Position numbers and translations under genes: made by a program
Notes under the pieces: model-generated
Told to the model about the DNA's origin: nothing
The model's database searches: none
The model's input: the letters and a program-made list of their open reading frames with translations, nothing else
From: JBCBRD01 sp039819785
Lineage (GTDB): Bacteria; Pseudomonadota; Alphaproteobacteria; Rhizobiales; Hyphomicrobiaceae
Reading direction: 5' to 3'
NCBI GenBank assembly: GCA_039819785.1
Contig: JBCBRH010000002.1
Coordinates: 80,584-144,583, forward strand
DNA: 64,000 bases
Shown here: positions 9,168-18,839 of the stretch, one piece after another
Layout: every line of letters begins with the position of its first letter
How positions within the stretch are numbered: the stretch's first letter is position 1

Positions 9168-9341
9168 CTGACACACTTTCTTTTGCGGGTTTAGTTTGGC
9201 GCGCCCATCAGTTTTTGCGCACAGGGCCTGCATGTCGCGTCGTCAGGGCTCACCTGTTCGTGCTTAGCTGTTTGGCGCCCGCCGCGTCTGGACCCTGTGT
9301 GCGGCTGGCTGGGTTTGAACAGGCAATAAGGAAAAGCGGTC

Positions 9342-10715
9342 ATGGTGGATGTCGCGGACGGCACCGACAAAGTTGCTGGCTCTGTCGCACGCACTGAGGA
9401 TGACCAATCCGGTAAGATGCACGCCAAACATAGCGCGATCGGCTTTGAAGAGCATCACGAGCGGACATCGGTTCTTGGTGAACTTCATGCCCGACCGCTG
9501 TTGCCAACCAAGATCCCAAGGGCGGTTTTTCATTTCGGTTTCATCACCAGCGAGGCCGAGGCCGCCGAAGATCGTGCGCGCATCGCGGACATGGCCAAGG
9601 CCCGAGGGCTGCCGACGCCTGATGCCCATGACAAATATCATCGGTTTGATTTCGGCCGATGGGATTTGCGCTGGGAGCAGCATACCGAGTTTACGACCTA
9701 CACGTGGTCGACAAGTCTTTCAACAGATGAGCCGTTTGCCATGGCCAACCCGCTCAAGGACGGCGATGTGCAATTCAAAGCGCCGGGGCCGCTGATTGTG
9801 GCCGTCAACCTTGCGCTGACCGACCGAACCAAGCTTAGTGCGCCCGTGGCGGATTATTTCAAGCCCGACAGCCTTTGTGTCATCAAGGCCGTTGACGGTC
9901 AGGCCCGAATTGCCACCGATTTCGTTGTCGATACGGCAGGCTTTACCCGCATTCTCGTTGAATCAAAGGGGATGTCTGAAACTCACGCCGGGCGTCTGGT
10001 TCAGCGCGTCTTGGAAATTGAAACCTATCGTACACTGGCCCTTCTGGGACTTCCTAAGGCACGGAGCATCGCGCCGGAACTGGGGCGCATGGAAGCCGGG
10101 ATTGCTGAGATCACATCCAACATCGCCGCCGTCGATGATCATCTCGATAGCCACACTTTGCTAAGACACCTGGGCCGGATGGCGGCCGATATTGAGGCGC
10201 TATCAGCCAAAAACTCATTTCGTTTCAGCGCGACCCGGGCCTATTACGACCTTGTTGAAAGCCGGATCAAATCGATCCAGGAGCAACCTGATGCAGGCCA
10301 TGTTTCGATCACGGCGTTCTTCAACCGACGGCTTGTGCCGGCTATTGAGACTTGTAATGCGGTGGAGGCGCGACAAGAACGCTTGTCGTTGCAGTTGGCC
10401 CGCGCGGCAGATCTGCTGAGGACGGGTATTCAGTTTGATCTGGAGCAGCAGAACCGTGATTTGCTGGAATCGATGGACCGTCGCGCGAAATTGCAGCTGC
10501 GATTGCAACAGACGGTCGAAGGGCTCTCGGTTGCGGCCATCAGCTACTACATCGTCGGGCTCATCACGTACCTTGCCAAAGGGCTGGCAGATCTTTCACC
10601 GACGCCGGAGCGGTTTTCGCCAACGATCGTGACGGCGCTAAGCGTTCCGCTTGTGATCGGAGGGGTTTGGTACATCACCCGGCGGTTGAAAGACCGCTAC
10701 GTCGACGACCAATGA
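9342..10715 (+). CDS. DUF3422 family membrane-anchored protein
   Basis: 457 residues matching what I know of DUF3422: an early HERTSVLGELHARPL block, PRAVFHFGF and a KYHRFDFGRWDLRWEQHTEF block. The middle (about 245-390) is predicted coiled-coil and helical. Two hydrophobic segments near the C-terminus (AAISYYIVGLITYLA and ALSVPLVIGGVWYI) anchor it in the inner membrane, with the bulk probably in the cytoplasm. No function is established for the family. It is a single gene that converges with the cytochrome c gene 76 bp away. Confidence 0.8.
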   Translation: MVDVADGTDKVAGSVARTEDDQSGKMHAKHSAIGFEEHHERTSVLGELHARPLLPTKIPRAVFHFGFITSEAEAAEDRARIADMAKARGLPTPDAHDKYHRFDFGRWDLRWEQHTEFTTYTWSTSLSTDEPFAMANPLKDGDVQFKAPGPLIVAVNLALTDRTKLSAPVADYFKPDSLCVIKAVDGQARIATDFVVDTAGFTRILVESKGMSETHAGRLVQRVLEIETYRTLALLGLPKARSIAPELGRMEAGIAEITSNIAAVDDHLDSHTLLRHLGRMAADIEALSAKNSFRFSATRAYYDLVESRIKSIQEQPDAGHVSITAFFNRRLVPAIETCNAVEARQERLSLQLARAADLLRTGIQFDLEQQNRDLLESMDRRAKLQLRLQQTVEGLSVAAISYYIVGLITYLAKGLADLSPTPERFSPTIVTALSVPLVIGGVWYITRRLKDRYVDDQ

Positions 10716-10791
10716 AACGGTCGGTTTGCCACCAAATCGGCGAGCGTTGTAATCCGCAGATGTTGTCATACTAGCGACGCCATGCACGTGC

Positions 10792-11481
10792 TCAGTCGGT
10801 GGGCCCGGCTTCCGGCGCCGCTGGGGCATCGTCGTCGACAGCATCATCTCTTGAAGGGGCAGGTTTTGGGCTGACTGCCGCCAAGTAGGCGATCAAGGCC
10901 GCACGCTGATCGGCATCGGACAGGCCGGAGAAAGCCATTTTGGTTTCAGGCAAAAAGCTTTCGGGGCGTTTCAGGTAGTTGGACAAAAACTCCCGCGTCC
11001 AAACCAAGCCCTCTTTTCCCGCCTGCGTCATATCCGAGGAATAGTTGTAACCTGCCACGCTCGCGGCCCTGCGCCCAACGATGCCGTCCAGGTGGGGCCC
11101 GATGCCTGTGTCTGGTGCATTGCCGACGGCATGGCATGCGTTGCAACGTTCAAACAGTTTCGCACCTTGCTGGAGGTCCGCAAGGCTGTGGGATGCCGTG
11201 TCAGGGTTCAGAGCTTCGGCTTTTTGGATAGGGACTGGCACCCAGAGACGCTTTGCCGTGGCAGGTTGTGTGTCAACGAACAGGCCGACGATGCCGATCA
11301 GAGCGGCAAATAAACACATCAGGCCGATACGCACAGCTTGGTTCGGAGAACCGGTGTTCGGGACGGTTTGAAAGATTTCAGCGGGTTTGACAGCGTTGGG
11401 CGTCAACACGTTCTGGCGAGCATCATGAGACACGGGAACACGTCTTTCGGTCGTCGGGTCAATGGTTGGTGAAGTCGGCAC
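10792..11481 (-). CDS. Membrane-anchored class I cytochrome c
   Basis: 229 residues starting at a GTG. One haem c site, CNACH (Cys113, Cys116, His117), is followed by GIGPHLDGIVGRR and a probable axial methionine in TKMAFSGL (Met182), the order of a mitochondrial-type cytochrome c. A long N-terminal part (1-50) precedes a hydrophobic helix at about 51-70 that should anchor the protein or act as an uncleaved export signal, leaving the haem domain in the periplasm. The tail is rich in Ala, Pro and Asp. Its role as an electron carrier is certain by class; its partners are not known. Confidence 0.85.
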   Translation of the reverse strand: MPTSPTIDPTTERRVPVSHDARQNVLTPNAVKPAEIFQTVPNTGSPNQAVRIGLMCLFAALIGIVGLFVDTQPATAKRLWVPVPIQKAEALNPDTASHSLADLQQGAKLFERCNACHAVGNAPDTGIGPHLDGIVGRRAASVAGYNYSSDMTQAGKEGLVWTREFLSNYLKRPESFLPETKMAFSGLSDADQRAALIAYLAAVSPKPAPSRDDAVDDDAPAAPEAGPTD

Positions 11482-11602
11482 TGTAACGCGTCCGGCGTGA
11501 TTATCAAATCATCGCCGGACGCTGGCACCCCGCTGCCGTAGTCCCCTCGAACTCGTTGCGCTTGGATATTGGTCAGTTCACCACAAATCCATTGATTGAC
11601 AA

Positions 11603-12595
11603 TTAAGCCGCGTAGTTGGTTGCATCCGGCGGGTCATTTTTGCCGTTGTCGCTTGCGCTGCTGTTGCCGGTTGGCTGCTTGAGCGAACCGGTTTTTACGT
11701 CCTTGTTCCAATACGGTGAGGTGCCGTAAATCTCGGTCAGGAATTCGATGAAGACGTTGACCTTGGCTGGCATGAATTCGCGACATGGGTAGACGGCGTA
11801 GATTGCGACATTCGATGACCCGGCATAATCCGGCATGACGACTTTCAGGTCGCCGCTTTCCAGCTCGGCACTGATGTCCCACGTCGAGCGCAGGCCGATC
11901 CCAAGCCCCGATAGCAAGGCTTCCCGGATGAATTCGGACGAATTGGAGCGGATGTTGCCGCGGACCCGGTAGTGTTGTTCTCCATCCGGGCCTTTGATCC
12001 GCCAAATGTCCTGTGCACCGGCTGCGAGACAGTTGTGGTGTTCCAGATCCGCCAAGGTCTCCGGTTCGCCGTTTTCCTTGATGTAATCGGGTGAGGCGCA
12101 GATGACCCTTGTATCTGGTGCGATCTTTTTGGCCACCAATGATGAGTCCTGCAGTTCGCCGATGCGGATCGCGACGTCAAAACCGTCACGAATGATATCA
12201 ACGAAATTGTCGGTGAGATGGAAGTCCAGCTCGATGTCTGGATAGCGGGTCAGGAATTCGCGAAGATAGGGTGCGATGTGGTGCCGGCTGAAAGATGTGG
12301 GGGCCGTGACCTTAAGCTGACCGCGTGGTTTTGTGTTGCGGCGGCTGACGAAGTCTTCTGCCTCGTCCACAAGGCTGAGGATATCGACGACGCGCTTGAA
12401 GTAGCCTTCGCCCGTTTCCGTCAAGGTCAGCTGACGGGTCGTGCGCTGGAAAAGCCGCGCACCAAGGCGCTCCTCTAAGAGTGAAACGCGTTTGGAGACC
12501 ACAGCGGGAGACAGGCCCATTTCTCGTCCGGCAGCCGACATGTTGCCGGTTCGAGCGACGCGGGCAAAGATTTCCAGATCGGTGATTGCTGTCAT
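11603..12595 (-). CDS. LysR-family transcriptional regulator
   Basis: 330 residues with the typical N-terminal winged helix-turn-helix (about 1-60: FARVARTGNMSAAGREMG and SKRVSLLEERLGARLF) and a periplasmic-binding-like effector domain from about residue 90. It is divergent from glcDEF across a 390-bp gap, and LysR proteins often regulate the divergent neighbour, so control of glycolate oxidation is a reasonable inference. The C-terminal 40 residues are a polar Asn/Lys/Asp-rich extension not needed by the fold. The effector is unknown. Confidence 0.88.
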   Translation of the reverse strand: MTAITDLEIFARVARTGNMSAAGREMGLSPAVVSKRVSLLEERLGARLFQRTTRQLTLTETGEGYFKRVVDILSLVDEAEDFVSRRNTKPRGQLKVTAPTSFSRHHIAPYLREFLTRYPDIELDFHLTDNFVDIIRDGFDVAIRIGELQDSSLVAKKIAPDTRVICASPDYIKENGEPETLADLEHHNCLAAGAQDIWRIKGPDGEQHYRVRGNIRSNSSEFIREALLSGLGIGLRSTWDISAELESGDLKVVMPDYAGSSNVAIYAVYPCREFMPAKVNVFIEFLTEIYGTSPYWNKDVKTGSLKQPTGNSSASDNGKNDPPDATNYAA

Positions 12596-12985
12596 GACGG
12601 CGGTTCCTGGGTTTGAGTTCCTGGTTCCGGGGCTGCGGCTTTGCGGTGACCCGAGAGACCCGTCCTTGATCGGCGGGTCGGGACTGCGATGAGGACATCA
12701 TTTGCCTTGCGACGGGCGAAAGTGCGTCACGGAACAGTTGAAAATGTGAAGGTGCTTCCTCAAATCGTTGAATATCATAATCGGTGCCGTTTTCTGCTGA
12801 TATTTTGAGCAGGAGGACATTTGGCGCGTACTGCGGACTGGCGAAGGTCTTGTGACAGGTACATAGTGCAGCAGAGTTGTTTGGCTATCGCGGCAGCGTT
12901 CCCAAAGGCCGCGCTTTTCGTGGCGCAGCCATCAAAGCGTTATACTGGTCTTGATGATATCCCTTCGCAACAGGTGAGGCACCCC
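12596..12985. promoter_or_regulatory. Divergent lysR/glcD control region with an imperfect inverted repeat
   Basis: 390 bp between the regulator and glcD. The AT-rich core contains ATATCA at 12772-12777 and its complement TGATAT at 12798-12803, flanked by CTCAAA and TTTGAG. This dyad could be a LysR-type binding site, but the arms are unevenly spaced. The open frame upstream of glcD (from 12821) does not look like protein. Confidence 0.35.
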
Positions 12986-14434
12986 ATGTCTTTTGTCGAA
13001 CTGATGCAGCCAGATGCATCCATTGTCGCCAAACGCGAGGCCATCACCGCCGATCTCGTCAAGATTGTCGGAGAACAGGCCGTTGTCTCGGATGAAGACG
13101 GCCGGCGAACGTTTGAAAGTGACGGGCTGTCGGCTTACCGCTGCATGCCGCTTGCGGTGGTTCTTCCGACCACCACCGAAGAGATTTCGAAGGTTTTGAA
13201 GTATTGCCATACCAACGGTGTCCGGGTTGTCCCCCGGGGCGCTGGAACATCGTTGTGCGGGGGTGCGTTGCCTCAGCAGGACGCCATCATCCTGGGCGTA
13301 TCGCGGATGAACAAGGTCCTCGACATCGATTATGCCAATAGGACCATTCGGGTCGAAACCGGGATTACCAACCTGGCGATATCGAATGCCGTTTCCGAGC
13401 GGGGCTTTTTCTATGCGCCTGACCCATCGAGCCAACTGGCGTGCACGCTTGCTGGCAACCTTGCGATGAATTCGGGCGGCGCGCACTGCCTGAAGTATGG
13501 TGTCACGACCAATAATGTACTCGGCTTCAAAATGGTGCTCATCAATGGTGACATCATCGAACTGGGTGGTCAGCATATGGATGCGGATGGGTATGACCTG
13601 CTCGGTCTGACGATCGGCTCCGAAGGCCAGTTTGGGATCATCACTGAAGCAACGGTTCGGATTTTGAAGTCGGCCGAAGGCGCGCGCCCTATGATGCTGG
13701 GCTTTGGCTCAACAGAAGCTGCGGGGGGGTGTGTGTCGGCGATTATAGCATCGGGGATTATTCCGGTGGCGATCGAATACATGGACCGACCGGCGATCAA
13801 AGTCTGCGAGGCGTTTGCCAAGGCTGGTTATCCGCTGGACGTCGAGGCGCTGCTGATCATTGAGGTCGAGGGATCGGAGGAAGAGATTTCCGACCTGTTG
13901 GAGCGGATCAGGATGATTGCCGAGCCGCATCAGCCGACAACCACCATTATTTCTGAAAGTGCTGCACAAAGTGCGCGGATCTGGAAGGGCAGGAAGTCAG
14001 CGTTCGGCGCGATTGGGCGTATTGCCGACTACTACTGCATGGATGGAACCATCCCGCTGTCTCAGCTTCCTGTCGCCTTAAAGGGGATTTCTGAGATCTG
14101 CGAGCGTTATGAGCTCAAGGTTGCCAACATCTTTCACGCTGGTGATGGCAATCTGCATCCGCTCATCCTTTACGATGCCAATGACCCGGTGTCCTCGATT
14201 AATGCCGAAAAAGCTGGTGCCGAAATTCTAACCTTGTGCGTTGAAGTCGGCGGCTGCCTGACGGGTGAACATGGCGTCGGCGTTGAAAAACGCGATCTCA
14301 TGCGGACGCAGTTTTCAGATGTCGACCTTGCGCTGCAAATGCGGATCAAGAGTGTGTTTGACCCCAAGTGGCTGCTCAATCCGGGCAAAGTGTTTCCGCT
14401 GGACGGGCGCATCGATATTGAGGATGCGGCATGA
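12986..14434 (+). CDS. glcD: Glycolate oxidase FAD subunit GlcD
   Basis: 482 residues from the ATG at 12986 (MSFVELMQPDAS), preceded by AGGTGAGG; the frame is open further upstream without family similarity. It is an FAD-linked oxidase of the PCMH/VAO class: the FAD-binding region includes VVPRGAGTSLCGGALP and DPSSQLACTLAGNLAMNSGG. The C-terminal cap domain has the HAGDGNLHPLI and GGCLTGEHGVG motifs, with active-site histidines. It oxidises glycolate (or a related 2-hydroxy acid) to glyoxylate together with GlcE and GlcF. The stop overlaps glcE by ATGA, indicating translational coupling. Confidence 0.92.
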   Translation: MSFVELMQPDASIVAKREAITADLVKIVGEQAVVSDEDGRRTFESDGLSAYRCMPLAVVLPTTTEEISKVLKYCHTNGVRVVPRGAGTSLCGGALPQQDAIILGVSRMNKVLDIDYANRTIRVETGITNLAISNAVSERGFFYAPDPSSQLACTLAGNLAMNSGGAHCLKYGVTTNNVLGFKMVLINGDIIELGGQHMDADGYDLLGLTIGSEGQFGIITEATVRILKSAEGARPMMLGFGSTEAAGGCVSAIIASGIIPVAIEYMDRPAIKVCEAFAKAGYPLDVEALLIIEVEGSEEEISDLLERIRMIAEPHQPTTTIISESAAQSARIWKGRKSAFGAIGRIADYYCMDGTIPLSQLPVALKGISEICERYELKVANIFHAGDGNLHPLILYDANDPVSSINAEKAGAEILTLCVEVGGCLTGEHGVGVEKRDLMRTQFSDVDLALQMRIKSVFDPKWLLNPGKVFPLDGRIDIEDAA

Positions 14435-15654
14435 GCGAGACGCTCCGCCCGGCCGCGGGCTGGGAACTTGCCAGTATGATCATGCCCTATATCGAGCAAC
14501 GGGTGCCGATGGAAATCATGGGGTCTGGGTCAAAGCGTGCCATCGGGCGGCCCATGCAGGCCGCGGTTACGATTTCGACGGCGTCGATGCGCGGTGTGTT
14601 CATGTACGAACCCACCGAGTTGGTGATGGGTGCGCATGCTGGAACGCCGATTGCGCAGATTGAGGCTGATTTGGCGGGCCAAGGCCAGATGCTCGCGTTC
14701 GAACCGATCGACCTGGGGCCAACGACCGGCGGAGCGCGCAACACACAGACGATCGGTGCGGTATTTTCCTCCAACCTGTCAGGTCCGCGCCGGATCACGG
14801 CCGGTGCTGCTCGCGACCATCTGCTTGGTATTGAAGGCGTCAACGGAGCTGGAGAGCTTTTTCGGTCCGGCGGCCGCGTGATGAAGAACGTCACGGGATA
14901 TGATCTGTGCCGCGGGGTTGCTGGAAGCTGGGGGACGTTGGCCTGTCTGACGCAGCTGACGTTCAAGGTTCTGCCGATGGCGGATGAAGCTGTCACGCTG
15001 GTTTATCCTGGATTGACGGATGACATCGGGGTCGAGCTTTTGTGTGCTGCAATGCAATTGCCTTTCGAGGTCACGGGGGCCGCGCATATTCCGGCGTCGG
15101 TTGCGCATCGGCTTGAGAATGGCACGTTGCAGGGTCTGAATACCTCGGTGACGGCGATCCGGATTGAGAACTTCAGACCCTCGGTGATCTACCGGTCTGG
15201 CCGGCTTATTGAACAGCTCAAGGTCTATGGCGACCCGGTCCGATTGGATTTTGCAGACACGCTGGATTTTTGGGCTGAACTGCGCAGGCTTTCCGTGATG
15301 CCCTATTCGAAGGACACATCGTTATGGCGCATCTCAACGGCTCCCACCAAGGGCCCCGTGATTGTCGCTGCGATCCGGAAGCATATGCCGGCTGACGTCT
15401 ACTATGACTGGTCCGGCGGACTGGTCTGGGTCGAAGTGGCAGCCAGCGCGGATGCGGGTGCATCGGACATTCGCCGGGCTGTGGCTGTGCACGGCGGCCA
15501 TGCGACGCTGATCCGGGCCGAACCGTCTGTTCGTGCATCCGTCGAGGTGTTTCAACCGCAGGCGGCGGGTGTTGAATCCATCATGCGCGGTTTGAAGCGT
15601 GCGTTTGATCCGCACGGGCTTCTCAACCCTGGCAGAATGTACGCGACGATCTAA
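14431..15654 (+). CDS. glcE: Glycolate oxidase FAD-binding subunit GlcE
   Basis: 407 residues, starting inside the glcD stop codon. It is a shorter relative of GlcD with a PCMH-type FAD-binding fold: TELVMGAHAGTPIAQIEADL, GGARNTQTIGAVFSSNLSG and a VMKNVTGYDLCRG block. The ending DPHGLLNPGRMY is characteristic of the FAD-oxidase family. It forms the second flavin subunit of the glycolate oxidase complex. No signal peptide or membrane segment is seen. Confidence 0.9.
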   Translation: MSETLRPAAGWELASMIMPYIEQRVPMEIMGSGSKRAIGRPMQAAVTISTASMRGVFMYEPTELVMGAHAGTPIAQIEADLAGQGQMLAFEPIDLGPTTGGARNTQTIGAVFSSNLSGPRRITAGAARDHLLGIEGVNGAGELFRSGGRVMKNVTGYDLCRGVAGSWGTLACLTQLTFKVLPMADEAVTLVYPGLTDDIGVELLCAAMQLPFEVTGAAHIPASVAHRLENGTLQGLNTSVTAIRIENFRPSVIYRSGRLIEQLKVYGDPVRLDFADTLDFWAELRRLSVMPYSKDTSLWRISTAPTKGPVIVAAIRKHMPADVYYDWSGGLVWVEVAASADAGASDIRRAVAVHGGHATLIRAEPSVRASVEVFQPQAAGVESIMRGLKRAFDPHGLLNPGRMYATI

Positions 15655-15677
15655 CAGAGTTCTCAACTGGGCAGACC

Positions 15678-17060
15678 ATGCAAACCAATTTTACAGCCGA
15701 GCAACTGCAAGACACGCGCACTGCTGAAATCGACAAGATCCTGCGCCGTTGTGTTCACTGCGGTCTTTGTACGGCTGTCTGCTCAACCTATGTCGTGCTG
15801 GGTGATGAGCGCGATAGTCCGCGCGGGCGGATCTATCTGATGAAGGACATGTTCGAAGGCGACAAAGATGCGTCTGCAGAAGTGCAGCATCACATTGACC
15901 GTTGTCTGTCCTGTCTGTCCTGCATGACCACCTGCCCTGGCGGGGTCGACTACATGCACCTCGTTGACCATGCGCGTGTCCATATCGCAGAGACCGGGAC
16001 GCGGTCGTGGCGTGAGAAATTCGTGCGCGAGCTCTTGGCACGGACTGTTCCTTATCCCGATCGTTTTCGATGGGCTTTACGCGCTGCACCCCTTGGGCGT
16101 CCGTTTACGAAACTGATGAAGCGGTTCGGCTTTAAAGAGTTGGCCGCCATGGTCGAGCTCGCGCCGGGTGACCTGCCATCGCGAGGGAAGTTCAGCGGGC
16201 CTGGAACCGCTACGACCGAGCTTAAGAGGCGGGCGCGTGTGCTCATGCTGGCAGGTTGTGCGCAACAGGTTTTGCGGCCCGACATCAACGATGCTTCGAT
16301 CAGGCTGTTGGCGCGACGCGGTGTCGATGTGACGATCGCCAACGGCGTTGGGTGCTGTGGCGCGCTCGTTCATCACATGGGGCGGGAAGACGATGCGCAT
16401 GCGCAGGTGCGCCAGAACATCGATGCCTGGATGCATGAGATCGAAAAAGAGCCTGTCGATGCGATTTTGATCAATGCTTCGGGCTGCGGGACGACGGTCA
16501 AAGACTACGGGCATATGCTCAAAGATGACCCGGACTATGCGGAAAAAGCGGCGCGCATCTCCGAGTTGACGCTGGACATTTCAGAGTTCCTGTCGCGGTT
16601 CGACCTTGGACCACCCAAGCGGTATTCCTCGCTGCGTGTGGCGTACCACTCGGCCTGTTCGATGCAGCATGGTCAGCAAATTACAGACGAGCCTAAAGAG
16701 CTTTTAACGAACGCCGGATTTACCGTGGCAGACGTCCCGGAGGGTCATATCTGTTGTGGGTCGGCTGGGGTTTACAACATCCTGCAGTCTGAGATTGCAA
16801 CGGATCTGCGTGCGCGCAAGGTTGAAAATATCCGGTCTGTGCAGCCTGACCTCGTTGCGGCCGGCAACATCGGCTGCATCTCCCAGATTGCCAGTGGCAT
16901 GGATATCCCCATCGTGCACACAGTCGAACTTCTGGACTGGGCCTATGGCGGGCCGGTCCCGCGCGGGCTGCAACATCTCAAGCAGTTTATGTCCGAGGTG
17001 CCCGAGCCGAAGCGCTACGTGTCTGACGATTACCTCTACCACGCTGACCATACCGTTTAG
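15678..17060 (+). CDS. glcF: Glycolate oxidase iron-sulfur subunit GlcF
   Basis: 460 residues. Two ferredoxin-like clusters bind [4Fe-4S]: Cys25, 28, 31, 35 and Cys76, 79, 82, 86, the last Cys of each motif followed by a small or Pro residue. Two CCG domains follow, with GVGCCGALVHHMG and EGHICCGSAGVYN. The protein passes electrons from GlcD/GlcE flavins to the quinone pool at the inner membrane. It lies 23 bp after glcE in the same operon. No obvious terminator follows. Confidence 0.93.
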   Translation: MQTNFTAEQLQDTRTAEIDKILRRCVHCGLCTAVCSTYVVLGDERDSPRGRIYLMKDMFEGDKDASAEVQHHIDRCLSCLSCMTTCPGGVDYMHLVDHARVHIAETGTRSWREKFVRELLARTVPYPDRFRWALRAAPLGRPFTKLMKRFGFKELAAMVELAPGDLPSRGKFSGPGTATTELKRRARVLMLAGCAQQVLRPDINDASIRLLARRGVDVTIANGVGCCGALVHHMGREDDAHAQVRQNIDAWMHEIEKEPVDAILINASGCGTTVKDYGHMLKDDPDYAEKAARISELTLDISEFLSRFDLGPPKRYSSLRVAYHSACSMQHGQQITDEPKELLTNAGFTVADVPEGHICCGSAGVYNILQSEIATDLRARKVENIRSVQPDLVAAGNIGCISQIASGMDIPIVHTVELLDWAYGGPVPRGLQHLKQFMSEVPEPKRYVSDDYLYHADHTV

Positions 17061-17270
17061 CCTCATCGGTCTGATATTCTGGCAGGTTACGGATCCACGG
17101 CTTTCATGCACGCAGTTGCATGGGTCGAATGTGCATCTGACCTACGTCGCCGGTGATGGGATGCTGGAGGCTTGCACTTGGGCAGCTGCAATGCCACGTG
17201 TTGGCGCCTGAACGTCCACTTGAACATTTGAGACCCTTACCCCTCGCATTTGCCTGAGGTGGCGACGCCT

Positions 17271-18839
17271 ATGATCCTGACACTGACCACAACGCACCAA
17301 CCCGCCACCGATCTGGGTTTTTTGCTGCACAAAAACCCAGACCGGCTCCATCAAATGGATGTCGGCTTCGGTACGGCGCATCTGTTTTTTCCGGATGCGA
17401 AAACCGAACTCGCCACTTTTGCGATGGTGTTGGATATCGACGCCGTCGACCTCGTTCGTGGGCGAGGCGAAAAGGATCAAGGGCTTTTGCAGTCCTACGT
17501 GAACGACAGACCGTATGCGGTGTCTTCGTTCCTTTCGGTTGCCATTGCCAAGACGCTGCGCAATGCGTTGCAAGGGGCGTCAAAGGAACGGCAAGGGCTG
17601 GCGGATCAGGCCATTCCGTTGGAGGCGCAAGTCATGCCTTTGCCGGTACGTGGCGATGATGGAACGTTGCATCGGCTTTTTGGCCCGCTTGGCTATGAGA
17701 TTGAGACCGAGACGATCCCGCTGGATGAGCAGTTGATCGAACTGGGTGATGCCTGGGCGCAGGGGCCTTACGTGAAGCTGACGTTGCGGGCGACGTGCCG
17801 GTTGCGGGATATGCTGGCGCATCTTTATGTGCTTATTCCCGTGCTTGATCGGCAGAAGCACTACTACGTGGACCGTCAGGAAATCGACAAGCTGATCGCG
17901 AAGGGTGAAGGTTGGCTGAAAGACCATCCCGAGCGCAGCTTTATTGCCCATCGCTACCTTCGCCAAAAGCGGTCATGGGCGCGCGAAGTGCTGGCGCGGA
18001 TCGACGATGACGGCTCTGTGGTTGGGGCCGAAGTTGAGGTCGTGCCACGCGGCCAGGTTGACGCGACTGACGGCATTGCGGCGGGCGGCAATTCCGCCAT
18101 TGCTGTAAGCCCGGCTGCTACGGGATCGATGTCTGATGATGGTGTGGCTGATCTAAAAACCGATGCAGCTGAACTGGCGCTCGAACAGCCGATACGGCTG
18201 CATGACCAGCGGCTTGATACCGTGGCTGAAACGCTGCTGGCGCTTGGTGCGCGGCGTGTCCTCGACCTGGGCTGCGGATCGGGTAAACTCATGAAGCGGC
18301 TGATGCCGGAGCGGCAGTTCAAGGATATCGTCGGTGTCGATGTATCTTCGGTCAGTCTTGAGCGGGCTGAACGGCGGTTGCGTCTGGATCGTGTGCCGGA
18401 CAAAGACAAAGGCCGCGTGCGCGTACTACTCGGCGCGCTGACCTATCGGGATCGACGGATCGAGGGGTTTGATGCTGCTGCCCTGGTCGAGGTGATCGAA
18501 CACTTGGACGCCGAACGGCTGAATTCCATGGAACGTGCGGTGTTTGAATTTGCAAAGCCGTGGCACGTGATCGTGACGACGCCAAACCGTGAATACAACG
18601 CAAAATTCGAAGGACTGGAGGAGGGTGCCTTGCGCCATCCTGATCATCGCTTTGAATGGACACGGGATGAGTTTGCGGCATGGTGCGCGCGAGTTAGCGA
18701 GCGGTTCAATTATCAGGTTGCGATATCCGGTATTGGTGAGGAGGACCCACGGTTTGGTGCACCCTCGCAGATGGCGGTGTTCACGACCGTTCGGAAGTTG
18801 TCTGCCGAATCGTTGGTGACCGATGGGGGGCGCTCATGA
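17271..18839 (+). CDS. hen1: 3'-terminal RNA ribose 2'-O-methyltransferase Hen1
   Basis: 522 residues from the ATG at 17271; its opening MILTLTTTHQPATDLGFLL matches the bacterial Hen1 start. Residues 1 to about 240 are the bacterial N-terminal Hen1 domain that contacts Pnkp. A polar Gly/Ala/Asp-rich linker (about 245-310) makes it somewhat longer than usual. The C-terminal SAM methyltransferase has VLDLGCGSGK at 330-339, the metal-site motif EVIEH (Glu407, Glu410, His411) and HPDH at 456-459. Bacterial Hen1 2'-O-methylates the 3' end of cleaved RNA before ligation so the repaired RNA resists a second cut. It overlaps pnkp by ATGA, so the two are translationally coupled. Confidence 0.93.
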   Translation: MILTLTTTHQPATDLGFLLHKNPDRLHQMDVGFGTAHLFFPDAKTELATFAMVLDIDAVDLVRGRGEKDQGLLQSYVNDRPYAVSSFLSVAIAKTLRNALQGASKERQGLADQAIPLEAQVMPLPVRGDDGTLHRLFGPLGYEIETETIPLDEQLIELGDAWAQGPYVKLTLRATCRLRDMLAHLYVLIPVLDRQKHYYVDRQEIDKLIAKGEGWLKDHPERSFIAHRYLRQKRSWAREVLARIDDDGSVVGAEVEVVPRGQVDATDGIAAGGNSAIAVSPAATGSMSDDGVADLKTDAAELALEQPIRLHDQRLDTVAETLLALGARRVLDLGCGSGKLMKRLMPERQFKDIVGVDVSSVSLERAERRLRLDRVPDKDKGRVRVLLGALTYRDRRIEGFDAAALVEVIEHLDAERLNSMERAVFEFAKPWHVIVTTPNREYNAKFEGLEEGALRHPDHRFEWTRDEFAAWCARVSERFNYQVAISGIGEEDPRFGAPSQMAVFTTVRKLSAESLVTDGGRS

